Shown: positions 12,330 to 25,557 of the stretch, piece by piece
Layout of the letters: every line of letters starts with the position of its first letter
Numbering within the stretch: the first letter of the stretch is position 1
Notes under the pieces: generated by a model
What the model saw: the letters and a program-made list of their open reading frames with translations, nothing else
Told to the model about the DNA's origin: nothing
The model's database searches: none
Assembly: GCA_004026145.2 (NCBI GenBank)
Contig: CP034986.1
Location: 11,657,804 to 11,721,803, forward strand
DNA: 64,000 nt
Reading direction: 5' to 3'
Origin: Takifugu bimaculatus
Taxonomy: Eukaryota > Chordata > Actinopteri > Tetraodontiformes > Tetraodontidae
Program-made: the position numbers and the translations under genes

Positions 12330-12760
12330 CATAGCAGCTCATTTATTTCCTGACACTAATGCTACACACAGTGTCTGTGTTGGGCTTTATTTTCCTCCCT
12401 TTTCTCCCATAATTCAAAGTGAAATACTTCCAGCCATTTGACACAATTAGGCACTCTCTTCCCACCGCAGCGCATCCCACTGGATGGCCCTCATTATCAC
12501 GAGCCCTCGCCTTTTAGATAACTTATAATGAGGCCGAAAATGTTTCACGTTTTGCTTTTTCTGTTACACCGTCGGTTCAAAGAGACCTACTTCAACCTAA
12601 TTAGGAGTTCCAACTGCCGCAGTCAAATGCTTTCCTTGTTTGGTGCGAGGTTAACGGTGCCGAGATGTAGATTTCCACAGGACGAGCTGTGAAGCCATTA
12701 TGTCCAATCTGTGACAGACATCGCTGATGTCCAGCTCCTGCAGTAATGGCCTCCACTGTG
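12330..12760. promoter_or_regulatory. Candidate conserved non-coding element
   Basis: An AT-rich, low-repeat island in a GC-richer surround, with several homeodomain-type cores. These include the 10-bp palindrome CCTAATTAGG at 12596-12605 and ACAATTAGG near 12443. Texture and lack of ORFs resemble vertebrate developmental enhancers. Conservation cannot be tested from one sequence. Confidence 0.35.
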
Positions 12761-13721
12761 TGGTCTGACGCGCTGCACTTGCGGCGAGGATGTTGTTAGT
12801 CAGCTAATACGGGGATCTTTCTTTTTTATCCCGGTGGATCAGCTTCCATTTCCATCTGCAGGCCTGGGAACTCAGGCTGAAGAGCGTTCAGCTGAGGCCC
12901 GGATGCTTCTGAAGACTCCACCGAGATCCACCCAGATCCACTCGTCCATTTAATCGTCTTCCCATTTGTGTAACGCACCTGGTCGGAAACTCTGGAAGTG
13001 CAGCCGTTCCCTGATGGGATCTCTTGGATGTTGAGCGGAAGCACGCGTTAACTCTAACTTTGACATTTCCTTCAGACATCTGCACTTTAAATTCACAGCT
13101 GACAAGCAGCTAACGGCTAACTGAAGAGAGAAACGGGGATGGATCCCTGTGCGGAGCGCAGAGCTTCCCAGGTAAAGTTCCCACCGAACAGCGGAGGCGC
13201 AGAAGATCCGGAAGTACCTTCCACCAGTCTCAGATCAGAACTCTGGTCTTATGTCCGATGTCACGACCTTCAGAAGAATTCAGCCTCATTCCCAATGAAT
13301 TGCAGATGTTTCGTTAACCCTTGATGCGAACAACAGTAGAGGGGGAAACATCTGTCTTGACCTTTCATGACGCTACCTTTAACAACCTTTCATATCAAGC
13401 ATTGTTGACATACGGAAAACTGGGAGTGAAACCCTGAGTCTGCCATGGCACGGCTATGGACTCCATCCCCCACCCCCGAATCCCTCTTGACCCTCAACAA
13501 CTGCACTTTCCACATGGGTGAATCATGGGAGTGTCTAGTGGGCGCTGGCTCGTCCCCGCTAACGTGAGCGCTGAACCTCAGACCTCACCTGACTGGAAGA
13601 GCTGGGACGGCTGCCAGCTCCTGTGTGTCAGCGTGTGCGTTTCCTTTCCCATAGTGCTGTTCCCCTGACTGAGCCGCACAGCCTATAAAACTGTCAGTGA
13701 TTGTGTAAAACACATCACCTT

Positions 13722-13737
13722 CCCACCCACCCACCCA

Positions 13738-13771
<34 letters not shown>
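13722..13771. repeat. (CCCA)n then (CA)n microsatellite
   Basis: About four CCCA units run into CACACATACACAC and an uninterrupted CA tract of about 14 repeats. Confidence 0.95.
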
Positions 13772-13854
13772 GGCAGGACAGAAGAAGAAAAACAACAAGT
13801 TCCTTTTTAACCCTTTTTCACAGCAGAATTTCTCTTTAGAAATGATGCCAACAT

Positions 13855-13953
13855 GGAGGTTTGACCCCGTTCAAGATCACCTGTGGAGTCCCGCAGGGGT
13901 CAGTCATCCCTCCACCGCTTCTTTTTAATTCAGTTTGTAAAACACTGAATTAG
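13855..13953 (+). mobile_element. Decayed LINE reverse transcriptase fragment (GVPQGS box)
   Basis: In the frame starting at 13870 the translation is FKITCGVPQGSV followed by IPPPLLFN (13870-13929). This matches the conserved non-LTR retrotransposon reverse-transcriptase block, whose usual form is xxxGVPQGSVLGPLLF. A stop codon follows at 13951. Upstream and downstream blocks, including the catalytic YADD motif, are not recognisable nearby, so this is a short relic. The family is probably one of the fish L2/CR1/Rex-like LINEs, but the fragment is too short to decide. Confidence 0.7.
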
Positions 13954-14389
13954 AAAAAATGTGTTCCCACCGATCACGACTATAAAATGAGTTACCAAAT
14001 GATCGGCAGCTGGAGCGGAGTTGATCACAACCCTGTAAACATGGATCAACTCCTTTGGTTCCCTCTTAACTGAGGAATGAAATCCACGACGCAGCAGGTG
14101 GATTTTCTGAATCTTTCCAGAAAATGTGCTGCGACTGGAAATGAGATCATCTGTTTTCCTTTATGACTTTTATTGAAATAACAGACAGAACTTGTTTGAC
14201 TTGATGTTCGCACATTAACAGATGCTGCAGGACGCTGCCTGTGATAATGTCCCCTCTGGGGACGCTTCAGGTGTCCCAACATGACCGTCCCTTTTCATCT
14301 GAAACACCCTGAGTTTAATCTGGTTTAATGTGGTTCAATTTCTGACATGAAACATTCAGATTAAAGACCTGGGGGGAGAAAACACCGTT

Positions 14390-14427
14390 TTTATACGTGT
14401 GTGTGTCTGTGTCTGTGTTGGGGGGGT
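14390..14427. repeat. Imperfect (GT)n and G run
   Basis: GTGTGTGT with TCTGTGT interruptions ending in seven G. A decayed TG microsatellite. Confidence 0.7.
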
Positions 14428-16158
14428 GTATTTATGGGGGGACCAGCCAGCTCCTGGTCTGACTGAAGGATTATTAGAAACAGCTGACTTACGCTTCTAA
14501 TTTTCGGCCTTAAATTGCAAACAGGACTTCAGGAGTCCAGGAGGGTTACACAGTAAACGTTAAAAGAAAGGTGTGTTGACCCCCAACACACACACATTTT
14601 TATTTTACGGGACTGGAATGAAACTGAAATTTAGTTGAGACTCGTCCTGATCTGTGACCACGCTGATGTTCTCTGAAGGTAAACAGCTGAGCCCGCAGCA
14701 CATAAACCGGCACCTGTTGGCGTTTAACCTTTTCAGCGAAGGTGCGGAGACTGAGAGCGCGACTCCCGCCGCCCCTGGGAATGAGGCGCCAGGATTTCTG
14801 ACCGGCGAAGGCCGAGAGAGGGGAAATGCCCGCGGGACAGCTGCGGACGCCTCACCTGTTGGTGTCCAGAGTACATGCCAAAAGGAGGCTCGTCAGTCAT
14901 CACCAGAGCGGGGAAAATGTGGAGCTAATCATGCCGGCAAAGGCCTCCTCGCTGAGTTAACCCCTAGTGGCCATCTCAGGAACTGCCGCTGTGTTTTGTT
15001 TTTTAAATTTGTTTTGTTCGTTTGTGCGATTTTACAGAGCGGCAGCAGTGAGGCTGCGCCTGTGATGGATGTTTACCGTGACCAGCTCCTTTAGCGTCTT
15101 CTGTGCGGCTGCTGTAGTGATGTCACAGCACAGATCTCAACCTAATCCAATAAACCAGACTTTTAAGGAAGATGGCTGCTAAATTTGGTGCATTTTAAGA
15201 TACCGAACGATAAAATCCAAATAAAAGCTTTTTTATGACGACTGTGGTTTTGGAAATCTACTCAAATGTTGTGACATCATATTGAAACTGAGCAGGCGTC
15301 TCCTGGAAGATTAGCGAGGGGAAATGGGTGTGCGTTTGCTACGTGTGGTTGTGTGTTTTGCAAGTGCTGGGCGGAGGCTGTCAGGTCACCGTCACTGTCT
15401 GGACAGATTTGACACTTGTTTTCATCCGGCATTCAGCATGCCATCACGCTGACATCACATGTGACAGCGGGTGATTTCACCCCCGTCACACGGGTCTTTG
15501 TCCCGTCCTCTGCATGCTAATGTGTCTGCTTTAGGACAGCAGAGAGAAGAGAGGCCTGCACCTGTGTGGATACCCACTCGTACGAATATGCAAGAGCAAA
15601 AGTATAAAGTGATTCTTTTCATTCATGTTTGCAGATGACAGATGAATGTCCAAACCTCAGATGTTGTTTACATGTAGTGTATAATATACAGCAGTTAAGG
15701 TTGTATCAGATATTTGCTAAACAACCTCAAAATTAGAACGTGGTGCTAAAGGGTCCCCCTTGTGCTAAGCTGATGTGAAAAAGTTAGAAAGCAAAGTTCA
15801 TGGGAAAAGACCACATTTTAAAGAAGAGCACTTAAATACTCATTAAATCTGAGTGATGGAGGCTGGTGTTAGTCTGTTAGCCTGCTGTTTCACTTTAAAT
15901 ACTAGCAGGAATAGTTGAAGCAGTTAGCTTCCCTCTGCAGCTTTGGGTCATAACCGGGCTGCATTCCTGAGCTTTTCCTGGGAATCTTCAGCGCAGCAGC
16001 AGCGGCAGATGAGGAAGTGTCAGCCAGCTGTTCACGCCAGAGACGTGAAAAGCCCAGAGACTGTAATCACTGAGATTGCATCATGGGAAACGTAGGACCT
16101 GGGGTTCGGGGGAGCGTCGCCCACGCTCAAAACTGTTCTATTTTTAAACAGATGCTGA

Positions 16159-16178
16159 TTTTTTTTTTTTTTTTTTTT
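16159..16178 (+). repeat. Poly-T run (20 T)
   Basis: Homopolymer of 20 T. It could be the reverse-strand poly(A) tail of a lost retroposed copy, but no target-site duplication or body is visible. Confidence 0.9.
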
Positions 16179-16699
16179 GTGCATCATCAGTGAATCTGTT
16201 TCTGTCAGCTCAGCTCTCAAATCTCTACGTCAGGTCTAAGTGCTGCTCTGCGACGCTCCTGTTCCTGCTCATTTTCTGGTAATAACGGCACCACGATGGC
16301 GGCGCGCCTCTCACCCCTCTGCAGAGGGAACTGTGATGTGGTTTGTTAGAAGTTCAAATGTAATCCAACCCAACTGTAGGAAACAACTCTGGGGATTATG
16401 GATAGAAGGAGTCAGAGGCAGCTCTGCCTGCCTGGAAAACCAGGCAAAACAAAGTCAGCCAATTCTTTATGTGGATTTCATTTGAGCTCCACCTCTGCTG
16501 CCAAAATCTCAAACCTACACGACTTTTATTTACAGCTCGTGGTCAGCTTGTTACCGGGCAGCGCGAAACACAAATTAAATTTTCCAGCCTGGCTTGGACC
16601 AAAGAAAACAAGCAGTAGGTGTGATTGTAGCTTCACTTCAGATAAGAGCAGAGTAGTGGTGGGATAATCAAAGTTGTTCACGGGCCATTTCCCTAATCA

Positions 16700-16890
16700 C
16701 GTTACTCTTTTATTCCTCGGGTGGATCCAAACGTGGCCAGTTTGTACCGAGTCATCCACATGGGAACATTCTTTTGCCTGGATTAAAGCCTTCATAAAAG
16801 ATCTTAATCTAAACCAGTTTGCTGTGACACAAGAGAAGTGGATTATAATGAAAAACAGGCAAACAATAATGGGAATCACAACCAGAGACA
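16700..16890. promoter_or_regulatory. Candidate conserved non-coding element
   Basis: AT-rich island with GGATTA cores of the OTX/PITX type at 16780-16785 and 16840-16845, TAATCT at 16805-16810, and ACAATAATGG at 16863-16872. Open in one + frame, but the translation has no domain. The enhancer reading is inferred from motif clustering. Confidence 0.35.
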
Positions 16891-18539
16891 GCGTACGTTC
16901 CAGTCAGCTCGGGGAGCTTTTAAAGACACCAGGCCTTTTTCCTCACCGTCGAGGAGCAGAAACAGGGACAGACCTCGCTGCTAATGACGGGAATTACACA
17001 CCTCCTCCAGGTTTTTCTGTTTTACCCATGTTGAGCTACTCTCTGATAAAGACGTCATATCATTACGCGGCCAGAAGGAAGATATCAGAGCAAAGGTGAA
17101 GCTTGTTTACAGTGAGACGTCATTCCATTGAAAGATCAAATCTCAGCCTCTATATCGTTCAGGTCTCGATCAGAACGCCGAATGAAAGCCCGCCCCCTTC
17201 CATTTTAATTTGATTCCTGATTGGGTCACAGTTCCACTGGTGGATTCAGCAGCTTAGTGCAGAACAATGACCTCTTACATGACTGAACAACTGAGGTTTC
17301 CAGCATCAAGGATACGGAACATCATTCTCAGGACACAGCGGGAAATACCCAGTAACTTCTCCCGTTTCAAATCACTTCAGGGACAGATTTGTTGTCCCGC
17401 CGATACGACCGGTCACAAGTCGACACGTTGAGAGCGTTTCCACGGCCATCAGCGGCTCTTCAGCTGCCCTCCTGATGAGAAACAGCTGATTTTTATCAGT
17501 GTTTATCAGACATGGTGAAGAATCTCATCTGAGATTCACGTAACAGTGATAAAAGGCAGCAAATTCCTGCACAGCTGAACCGCCGGCGTGCTGCCGTACT
17601 TCAGACCAGGGGAATGGGTTGGGCGGGAGGGGGGGCGCCGTGGCTGCGGTTGGTTTGGCGGTCCATTTAGCAGCCCATGCAAAGTGTTCACAATAGGTCG
17701 GACTGTGGCTTCATTGTCTGGTAAATGAGGACAGCGAATCACCTGGCGAGGGAGGAAAAAGATTCCCGAAGTGGAAAGGCTTTGTTTAGCGGCGAACCTT
17801 TCCCCGTCGCCCTTCCCAGGAAAGGGAGGCACTTTTTTTCTTCGTTTTTATTGTAAAACCCACAGTCATTAGCCGGCAGGGGAGATGAAGAAGAGAGGAG
17901 GGGGGGGAGAAAAAAAAACGTGAGGCCCTTTGCGGGACCTGAACCTTTTCAAATGCAAGCGCGCCTTTTGTTTTTGCAACCCTGTCAAGAACGGTCACCT
18001 AATTAGACCTGATATCTCTGGCCAAAGAGAACCCGTTTGTTAATGGCTCTTTACGGAATTTTCTTAATGAGTTTAGATGGCCATTGTGTGGCGCCGAGCT
18101 CCTCTAAGACAAGAGCATTTTTTTTCCTGCGCTCACACAACAAAAAGAAGTGCAATGAGGGTGAAGATTGAGCAGTGGGAGAAGCGAGCTGACATGACTG
18201 TGGGCTAAACAGGCAAGGTGTAGCGAGAGCTGCGAGCGTCATGGATGGAATGGAGGCAGGGTCATTAAGGCGGAACAAAAGCGAGGGGGAGCGTACCCAG
18301 GGGCCCGGTTTTATCTGCATTGTGTCGGGGCCCTGCGCCAGCCGGCGTTGGCTGTTTTCAGGCACGAGCTGCAAACAACACCTTGATCGAGTCGTCGATT
18401 TCTTCGGCTGAACTCCAGTGGCTTCTGGAGGAGGAGGGGTGACTGGCTTTTTATTTTATTTTCCACGCTTCTCTCCTCCACTCTCAGACCCAACCCCCTC
18501 GTCCTCTTAGTTTTGCTTTTGTTCATGTCTCAAGGCTGC

Positions 18540-18730
18540 ACCCGCCCTTTCTTCTGTGCTCTACAGAGAGGGAACAAGCTTGTTAGCTGGCCTGGATATT
18601 TTGACTGGAGATACACTTTGGCCACTTGCCTATGGAAACAGTGTCAAAGCACAACCTGGCTTAATTGTCACATCGGCAGTCCTGGGAGAGGTCTTTGGTG
18701 AGGTCCAGGCCTAATAAATATCAAAAGCTC
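18540..18730. promoter_or_regulatory. Candidate conserved non-coding element
   Basis: Low-complexity-free, moderately AT-rich segment with TTAATTG at 18661-18667, CAAAGCACAA and CCTAATAAATATC. Similar in texture to the neighbouring segment 18000-18130. Function is inferred only. Confidence 0.3.
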
Positions 18731-20000
18731 TTCTCATCTCTCTCTATTCACCCCCCCTCCCCCGACACGCGCACACATTTCTTTTTTAGCAGTGAGGGAA
18801 AACTTGTAAATTAATCTTAGTGTCAAAACAGAGACTTTCTCTTCTTGCCTCAGAATCTCTAGTTATTTCTCTGTTTTTGTCCCAGAAGTTTTCATCAAAG
18901 CGTAGCCCTGTCTGAGGCCTAGCGTTAAGACCATCCGTGCAATTTATAGATTTGATGTTTGTAGAGGCTTGCAGTTTCTCAGTTGATTTAATGAGAGTCT
19001 AAAGCTTCAGCAAAACACAGAGCAGTGAAAAGACGACAGCAACAAAGAGGAATCAACACCACACAGAAAGTGTTCAGGGGTGGAACGTTTACACCAGTTG
19101 GTGGAGTGGGGAGCTGAACGTGGGGGGGACTCCAATCTGATGTGATTTGGGGGAGTCGTCACGCTGCCGGAGACGCTGGGGTGTTTTATCGATTCTGAAG
19201 CTTCTACCAGACGTGCCAGGTAAAGTTTCATCCCTACTTCAATTTCTGCAACAACTGGTGCTTCGATCTTTGGGGGCGGAGCAAAGAGTCGGCGTTCAGA
19301 CGCTGAATAATTCACATCAAAGCTGTGACTGACTTTGCAAATATGTGCGTGTTTAGTCCTCAACGTGTGAAACGCAACAATCGATAACTCCCCACACACC
19401 CACACAGGGATCCAGGAGCATGTGTGTCTGGCCTGAATGGAGGCCTGACAGAAATCATGGAGGTGGGCAATCGTTGCTCAGACTCTGAGGCAACATCTGC
19501 CGAACGCCTGGATCCTCTTTGGTGTCCACAGTCGTCAGTGAGTCACGAGTGCTTTTGATGCACCTTTATGCAGCATATTTTGTGTCATGTGAAGCTCACA
19601 AGTTGCCCTGACAGCTGAAGGACCTAGAGGCAGGTCTGACCCCTGACCCACCCCCCCTGTTTGGTAACAGCATGTCATTGTTCTCAAAGGAAAATAAAGG
19701 TTAATAATACATTTCAGAGCACTGTGTCTAAAACTGGAAGTACAAAGTGTCAGACTGCTCCACTAGCAACAAAACAGAGGAAATCGAACTTTCCAAACAC
19801 TCGACAGCATTGACTCAGGAATAATCTGATCCCTCAACTCTGTAGAAGACACTAAAGCACTGATGAGCCGGTGTCAAGCATGTTAAATGACAGCATGTTT
19901 TGTTTTTCCGTGGCTGCCATCATTGGGCCTGCAAGATAAATTTCTGTGAGATATGCTGCATTAAGTGATCATAGGTCTGATTATATCGGGGAAATTCTGA

Positions 20001-20022
20001 TGTGTGTGTGTGTGTGTGTGCG
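20001..20022. repeat. (GT)n microsatellite
   Basis: Ten TG dinucleotides ending in GCG. A second, interrupted GT/GC tract lies at 20155-20204. Confidence 0.9.
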
Positions 20023-22954
20023 TTCTTGTACTGGCTTCATTTGAAGTACCAGAATCTGTATTTTTCTGGCAAAGTGAGGACATGTTGTGATGTTGGAATA
20101 AGTGGCTGCATTGCCTCTGAAAGTCCCAACAAAGGTAGAAGAACAAGGATGTGTGTGAAGCGTGTGTTTGTGCCTGTCCGTGTGTGCGCACGCGTGTGTG
20201 TACAGAACACCGCTTCGGGGTCAAAGTCTCGTTTAACTAGGACTGATGCACTCAGACAGTCACCGCCGCCTTGTAAAAAATGGGGGATTTTGGGCTTTTA
20301 TCCTGCCCGTCCATTTTAATAAGCACACTTTGTGACAGCTTAGGTTTCCCCGACGTCTTAGGTGATACGCAACCGGGGAGAAGATTTCCAATTAAAGAGG
20401 GAGGGAGAGATGAGACGCACAGGAAGGTGATGGGGAGTAGCAGGACGAAGGGCCGAGATCAGCGTAACCGCCCCTTCTTTATAACCCCACTCTTGTCCGT
20501 GGCCTTGTCCTCGTTAACTGGGTTAGGCCTGTTACATTAGCCGCTGGGATGCTTTATGTTCTTGTACCAATCCAATTATTTGTTTTGTCGGCAGCAGCGG
20601 CGGCAGGAAGCGATCAGTGGCACTCACATACATTCAAGCTGTTCATTTCCATGTAGCGCAGTGGCCACGATCATTTAAGGCGTCCGTGGAGGGTAACTTT
20701 GTCTTCCCTCTCTTGCCCGTACAGCGCCACTGTGGTGATCTTTTCTGATAAATATCCCAGAACTTCTTTAATTCCTCTGATATAAAGGAAGAAATGAGGG
20801 GGGGTTGCTGTCTGAATGTTCGGCCGGACAAATGAGATCCTCTCCGTCTGTCTCATCCGGGCCTCACTGAGGACCTCTCACTCGTCTTCTCGGTCATCAA
20901 TCAACAGGAGCGACGCTGACGCGCTCAGAGGTCTTCTCCTGTGTTTTTTCTGGCATCGCGGCTCTTCATTGTCAGGCCGGCCGACACGTGTATCTACGTG
21001 TCAACTTTCAGAGGCGTCAAAAGGATGACAGGGAGCGAGGCAGCGGAGGGATGGGGGGGGGGGTCAACCATCATGAGACGACCCCCATGTCAGTCACTGA
21101 TCGGACGGCCATCATAAATGAGGAGGCGGCAGCTTCTTCTTCATTAATAAGGTAAACGATACCTGCTGGATTCATAGAAACGACCCCCCGATCTTAGAGA
21201 CAGATCATTTACTTGGATTCATGGTGAAGAACAATCGGAGGATTTTGATCTCGTTTTTACTGAACAGAGGTTAAGCGCGTAAAAAACCCTCTTATCATTT
21301 ATATAAAGTTGCGTAAGGCGACATTAATCCATCATTTCGCCTGTCCTTGAAGGTATGTGGAAGGGCCAGCAAGCACAGTCCTTGCTCTCAACCCTCCACT
21401 GGATCATGAGAGGGCTGAAGGGTTTATTCATAGATTTTTAGGTGAAAGGGCAGAAAAATCGGATCGATGCTAGAAGCAGGTTTTGGGGATCGTCCCTGTC
21501 CTTTACTTTCTTCTTTTCACGGACCTTATGAAACTCATAAACTTGCTCTGCCGACTGACGGAAATATTTGACTGAAACTATTTGACTCTCGTCTCCTCCT
21601 GTCCCAGAGAAATCATTCACTATTGTTGCGCCAAACTGAAAAACAGAGATCTTTGGCCGGCACCTTAACCTCAACTGCCACTGACACGAAGCCTGAAGGC
21701 AACAACAAAACCCGTCTGGATGCATTTTATGGCCCTCGGTGGATCTTGTGACAATGAAATGAATCACATTTCATATGCAAATGCTTCCCGTCACATGTTC
21801 TGTGTTCACAGGGCTTTTTTTGTCTCATTTATTGCCAATATTGTCTCCATCCAGGCTGTGTTTAGCCTCAGACCTTCGACAACAGGATCAGTTCTTTGTA
21901 CAGTTTAACAAGCAGGAGACAGATCAAAGTGATCACCATGGCTGAGCGGTTCCTTTACTTCAAACAACCCTTCACATTCATCAGTTTTGAAATAAACCAA
22001 TCATAATGAATTACATTACAGGGACCCTCCTGGTGGCCACAGTCAGGCATCATACCTGAGTGGACGGGGCCTTCTCCTACCTCTACTGTTCCCTGCTGTG
22101 GGGAAGAGTTTGAGCGTAACGCAGACAGAGAGGAAGTTGGTTTATTTAGTTTAGATGACCTTCATTTCTTTACCAAAAAGTTTCAGGTGTCATCACATTA
22201 AAAAAACAAAACAACAACGTTAAACCCTTTAACTTGGGACTGGTCGTGACACAGCCTTCGTGAATGATTGCTCATCACCTGTTAGCAACGGGGACAAAGT
22301 CAGGAATCAGTTACCTGGTTCAGCGCGAGGCCAGGTGGAACTCACCTGTCCTGTTAATTATTGCTGCTTTTTCCACGAATTATCTCAGGTGTTTGCGTTA
22401 AATTGTAGCCTGATTGGACAGATTAACAGATTTTTCCCAGGTTAGCTGTTTTCCACAATGGACAGCATCACTTTGTTTGGCTTTTCCTTGATACCGACCA
22501 ATTATATCGCAAATTTGAGTAAATCAGATCATTCGCTTCCAGTTTTTAACAAAATGTTTCAATCTGTCGCGTACGTGTCGGATTTAAACAAATCCACTCC
22601 TCCTTTAAAACAACCACCAAATGAGTCATATTTGGCCGGATTTGCTCGCCATCATTACATGTAAAAAGACATCGTGATACACTCCTTCACCATCCCCGAC
22701 ACCTTTGCTTAATCCACTTACAATATTTGAGCTGCTTCGCAAACAAATTGATATCATCAATTGTGATGTTGGCAAATACCAAAGCCAATCTGCTCATGAA
22801 TGTTTATCTCCGCTAACACTCACCCACCTGCTAAGAGGTGCCACGCTTTAATGAAATTGTTTGGACTACCGGCGCCCGTTGCTAAGGAACTGTGCGTCTC
22901 CTCTTTTTTCCGTCTTTTGCCTGCAGATTTCTGTCATCAAATAATGATTAGAGA

Positions 22955-22976
22955 CGAGCGCACCTCAAGGTGCTCG
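22955..22976. promoter_or_regulatory. Inverted CACCT/AGGTG pair
   Basis: CGAGC, one unpaired G, CACCT, two bases, AGGTG, CTCG. The arms pair apart from the single G. Paired CACCT boxes are the known binding arrangement of ZEB-type two-handed zinc-finger repressors. A role here is inferred. Confidence 0.25.
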
Positions 22977-24089
22977 AGTCGGTGGAGGGTGTATTCAGAG
23001 TGAGATTGGCAAACAGCTCCAGGGTGAGAACACACGCGGGAAAAGGGAAAAAAAAGAAAAGAAAAAACGCTCTTTGTGCGATGAGCCTTTTGCTGGCATC
23101 TGCTGCAGTTTTGGCCCCTTTGAAAAGCAACACCGATGGCTTCAGCGTTTAATGCGATTGGGAACGTCAACGTTTTGAAGGTAGGGAATTTGGCGAGCTG
23201 TGAAATTACATGGCGGAACATTTTGCTCCGTGTACCTCTACCACGGGTTCCACAACAATGCCCCCTCCTCCACAACGCTGGACTGTGATCTTCATCCTGA
23301 ACTTTGGATGATGGCAACAGACCTGGTTGACAGAACAAAGACGTCTGAACTGATCTGATGGCCGTCACCCAGAACAAGAACGAGCAACCTGGAGGCCGTT
23401 GTTGCCTCATGCGAAGACAGTTGCCAGTGGTCACATGACAAACACAAGCAGTCGTTCTTCAAACAGCAATTCAGAAGTGTAATGAAATACACGTAATTTA
23501 CAGCTATCTTTTCAAAGTTCAAGGAAAAACAAACATGACTGCTAGCATAACAGCTAGCAGCTATGGAAAAACTGAAAAAAAAAAAAAAATCAACAGCATT
23601 ATAACAGTTCAGTCCAGCAAAAATGGTCCGGATTCCAGCTTCGGGGAGTTCAGTAAACACTGAAAACTCATCGTGTCTTGATGAAAACAACTGCAGACAG
23701 TGACTGAGGAGGGAATATTGCCCACTACAGGTCTGGAGCATGTTGCGCTCATTGTTTTGGAAACTAAAGCCGAGTTGGTATAAATAAAAAACTTGACTGT
23801 TCTTTTATGAAAATGGAGTGGGTACTTTACTGACTGCAGGATTTCTCACTACTCCAGTTGTCTCTGCCTCTTTTTGTTACGTTTCAGCGAAACAGAAGAA
23901 CTGGCAGCGAGTCAAAAGCCCGTCTTAACCCCCACTTGGTGACTGTAGGTGAGCATCTGGACAATGGCATACGGTTACCAGAGGCTCTCCACAGGCCCTC
24001 CGCGTGGTATTCAATCAGGTGGAGGCAGGAGGGCCTCTGGCTTCTATAGATCCAGAGGGCCAATCCATAGGGGAGCTCAGCCTGTGCCA

Positions 24090-24480
24090 GTTCATTCCCT
24101 TAAAGCCGCCTCCTCTTCAGGCCACTCTATTGGCCCGTTCGCCACATGTTTAGATCAATTGTGTCCCTGTTAATGGAAAATAATTGAAGTTTTCTCCAAC
24201 CTGCTGCTGCCTCAGAGAGACGACCCGTGAAGGATGTTTTTAATTCCAGACCAGGCGCTCCCGGTGACCAGAGCGCGGCCTAAAGTGACCCATGTGCTGG
24301 CTCAAGACATCTTTTCCTCGTGATTACCGTTAATGTTGCAGAACAACAAAGACAAACTTCTATGTCGGTCAGGACGCACGACGTTGAACTGCAGACGCCT
24401 CGAGAGTCACGGCAAAATACTTCCCTTTCCACGCATTAATGGCCGGATCAATTCAATAGCATTTAGAGGGCTTTGAAAGG
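24090..24480. promoter_or_regulatory. Candidate conserved non-coding element
   Basis: Contains ATCAATTGTG at about 24154, GTTAATGG, TAATTG at 24181-24186 and ACGCATTAATGGCCGG near 24431. Surrounded by unique DNA and without an ORF. Confidence 0.3.
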
Positions 24481-24492
24481 TCTCCGAGGCAC

Positions 24493-24530
24493 TCGTATGC
24501 GTACACGCACATGCACGCACACGTGCGCGA
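24493..24530. repeat. Imperfect CA/CG alternating tract
   Basis: GCGTACACGCACATGCACGC and similar: alternating purine-pyrimidine sequence derived from a CA microsatellite, with Z-DNA potential. Confidence 0.7.
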
Positions 24531-24599
24531 CCCATCTTGTGATCCCCATCTCTAAAGTCAGTGAGTGTGGCAGCAGCTAAAGATGTCTACTGTCTACTA

Positions 24600-24623
24600 C
24601 CCCCACCCCCCCACCCCCCCCCC
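24600..24623. repeat. C-rich run
   Basis: Three C runs of 5-9 bases separated by CA or A. A matching C run (about ten) occurs at 24829-24839. Confidence 0.85.
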
Positions 24624-25557
24624 AATAAAACAAAAAATTATGGTCTCGCTCACCATCGCAAATCAATCAGGCCGATCAGGGCCCCCGAGGGCCTTTATGC
24701 TCCGCGCACAGTGAGGTGTTCCCATTGTGACTTTGCTCTATTTAGCTCTGGAAGTACGAACCTGAGGGTGCAAAGGTCACATGCTTCCCGTTGTCATGGG
24801 TTACGCACAAGTCTGCACTGTAAACAACCCCCCCCCCCCGCTGAAGGATACATGAATCTGGGCTGACGCACACACACAGGGAGGTGATTAATAAAAGGTG
24901 CATGTGACTGGACGTTAATGGCCAGGAGCGTTCAGCTGTCAGAGGTCAGATCGGGCTCACGAAGGTCAATGTTATTCATGTTTCGACCTCACTGGCGCTC
25001 CCCTGTTTTTCCCTGTTATGCTAACGGCTCTGAGCGGAGGCCCCGGCGCCGGAGGAGGTGGTGCCAGGGCTTCGGTCTTTAAAAGGATTCCTCTGAGCGC
25101 CGCTAACAGGCCCGCTTGGCAAACGCCGGTCTTCTCCAGGCTCACCTAAATCAGCGGACAGCTTGTTCTCCATTAGCAGTGATTGCGCGCTCTGTGGGCG
25201 AGCCAGGGCTCACCACGGAGCAACGCTGGAGTCTTCCAACTTCATTTTATTTCATTTTTCTTCAGTCGGGGAAGGTGAATGACACAGAGACAGAATCGGG
25301 GATCAGCAGCGATGTCTGGCAGCTAATCTGACGCCACGTGCAGATTTCCTGGTGTTACCTCAGCCGCCGCGCCACAGAACGAGGTGAGGAGGAAGAGGAT
25401 GCACGGAGGGACCTCTGGGAATGATGAAACAGACCTCTCACACAGTGAACTGGGGAGAGCTTTAATGGTTCAATCCAATCTGACAGGAAGTACCCCCAGA
25501 ATCAAAGCTCCGCAGGTTCAGCTTTGATTTCTTTGATGTGTCGCACTGAGCAAACTG

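Larger units (their letters stand above)
14440..19980. other. Non-coding stretch, no certain gene
   Basis: Unique sequence with a 146-codon frame at 14654-15094 (+) that lacks any domain. The stretch 15100-15900 is AT-rich and empty. Regulatory-looking islands at 16700-16890 and 18540-18730 are listed separately. 17540-17960 is GC-rich with an imperfect G run, and 18980-19980 shows nothing notable. Confidence 0.5.
20210..25550. other. Non-coding stretch, no gene seen
   Basis: Unique sequence. The 165- and 149-codon frames on the - strand (22937-23434 and 23292-23741) overlap each other and purine-rich low-complexity sequence, and they have no domain. A bulged inverted repeat with CACCT/AGGTG arms sits at 22955-22976. 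A/C homopolymer-rich patches occur at 23576-23589 and 24600-24622. Confidence 0.5.

Noticed and set aside
16159..16178. Poly-T as tail of a processed pseudogene
   Set aside because: No gene-like sequence upstream on the minus strand and no flanking target duplication.
22937..23741. 165- and 149-codon minus-strand frames
   Set aside because: They overlap each other in different frames and cross purine-rich low-complexity runs. No domain.
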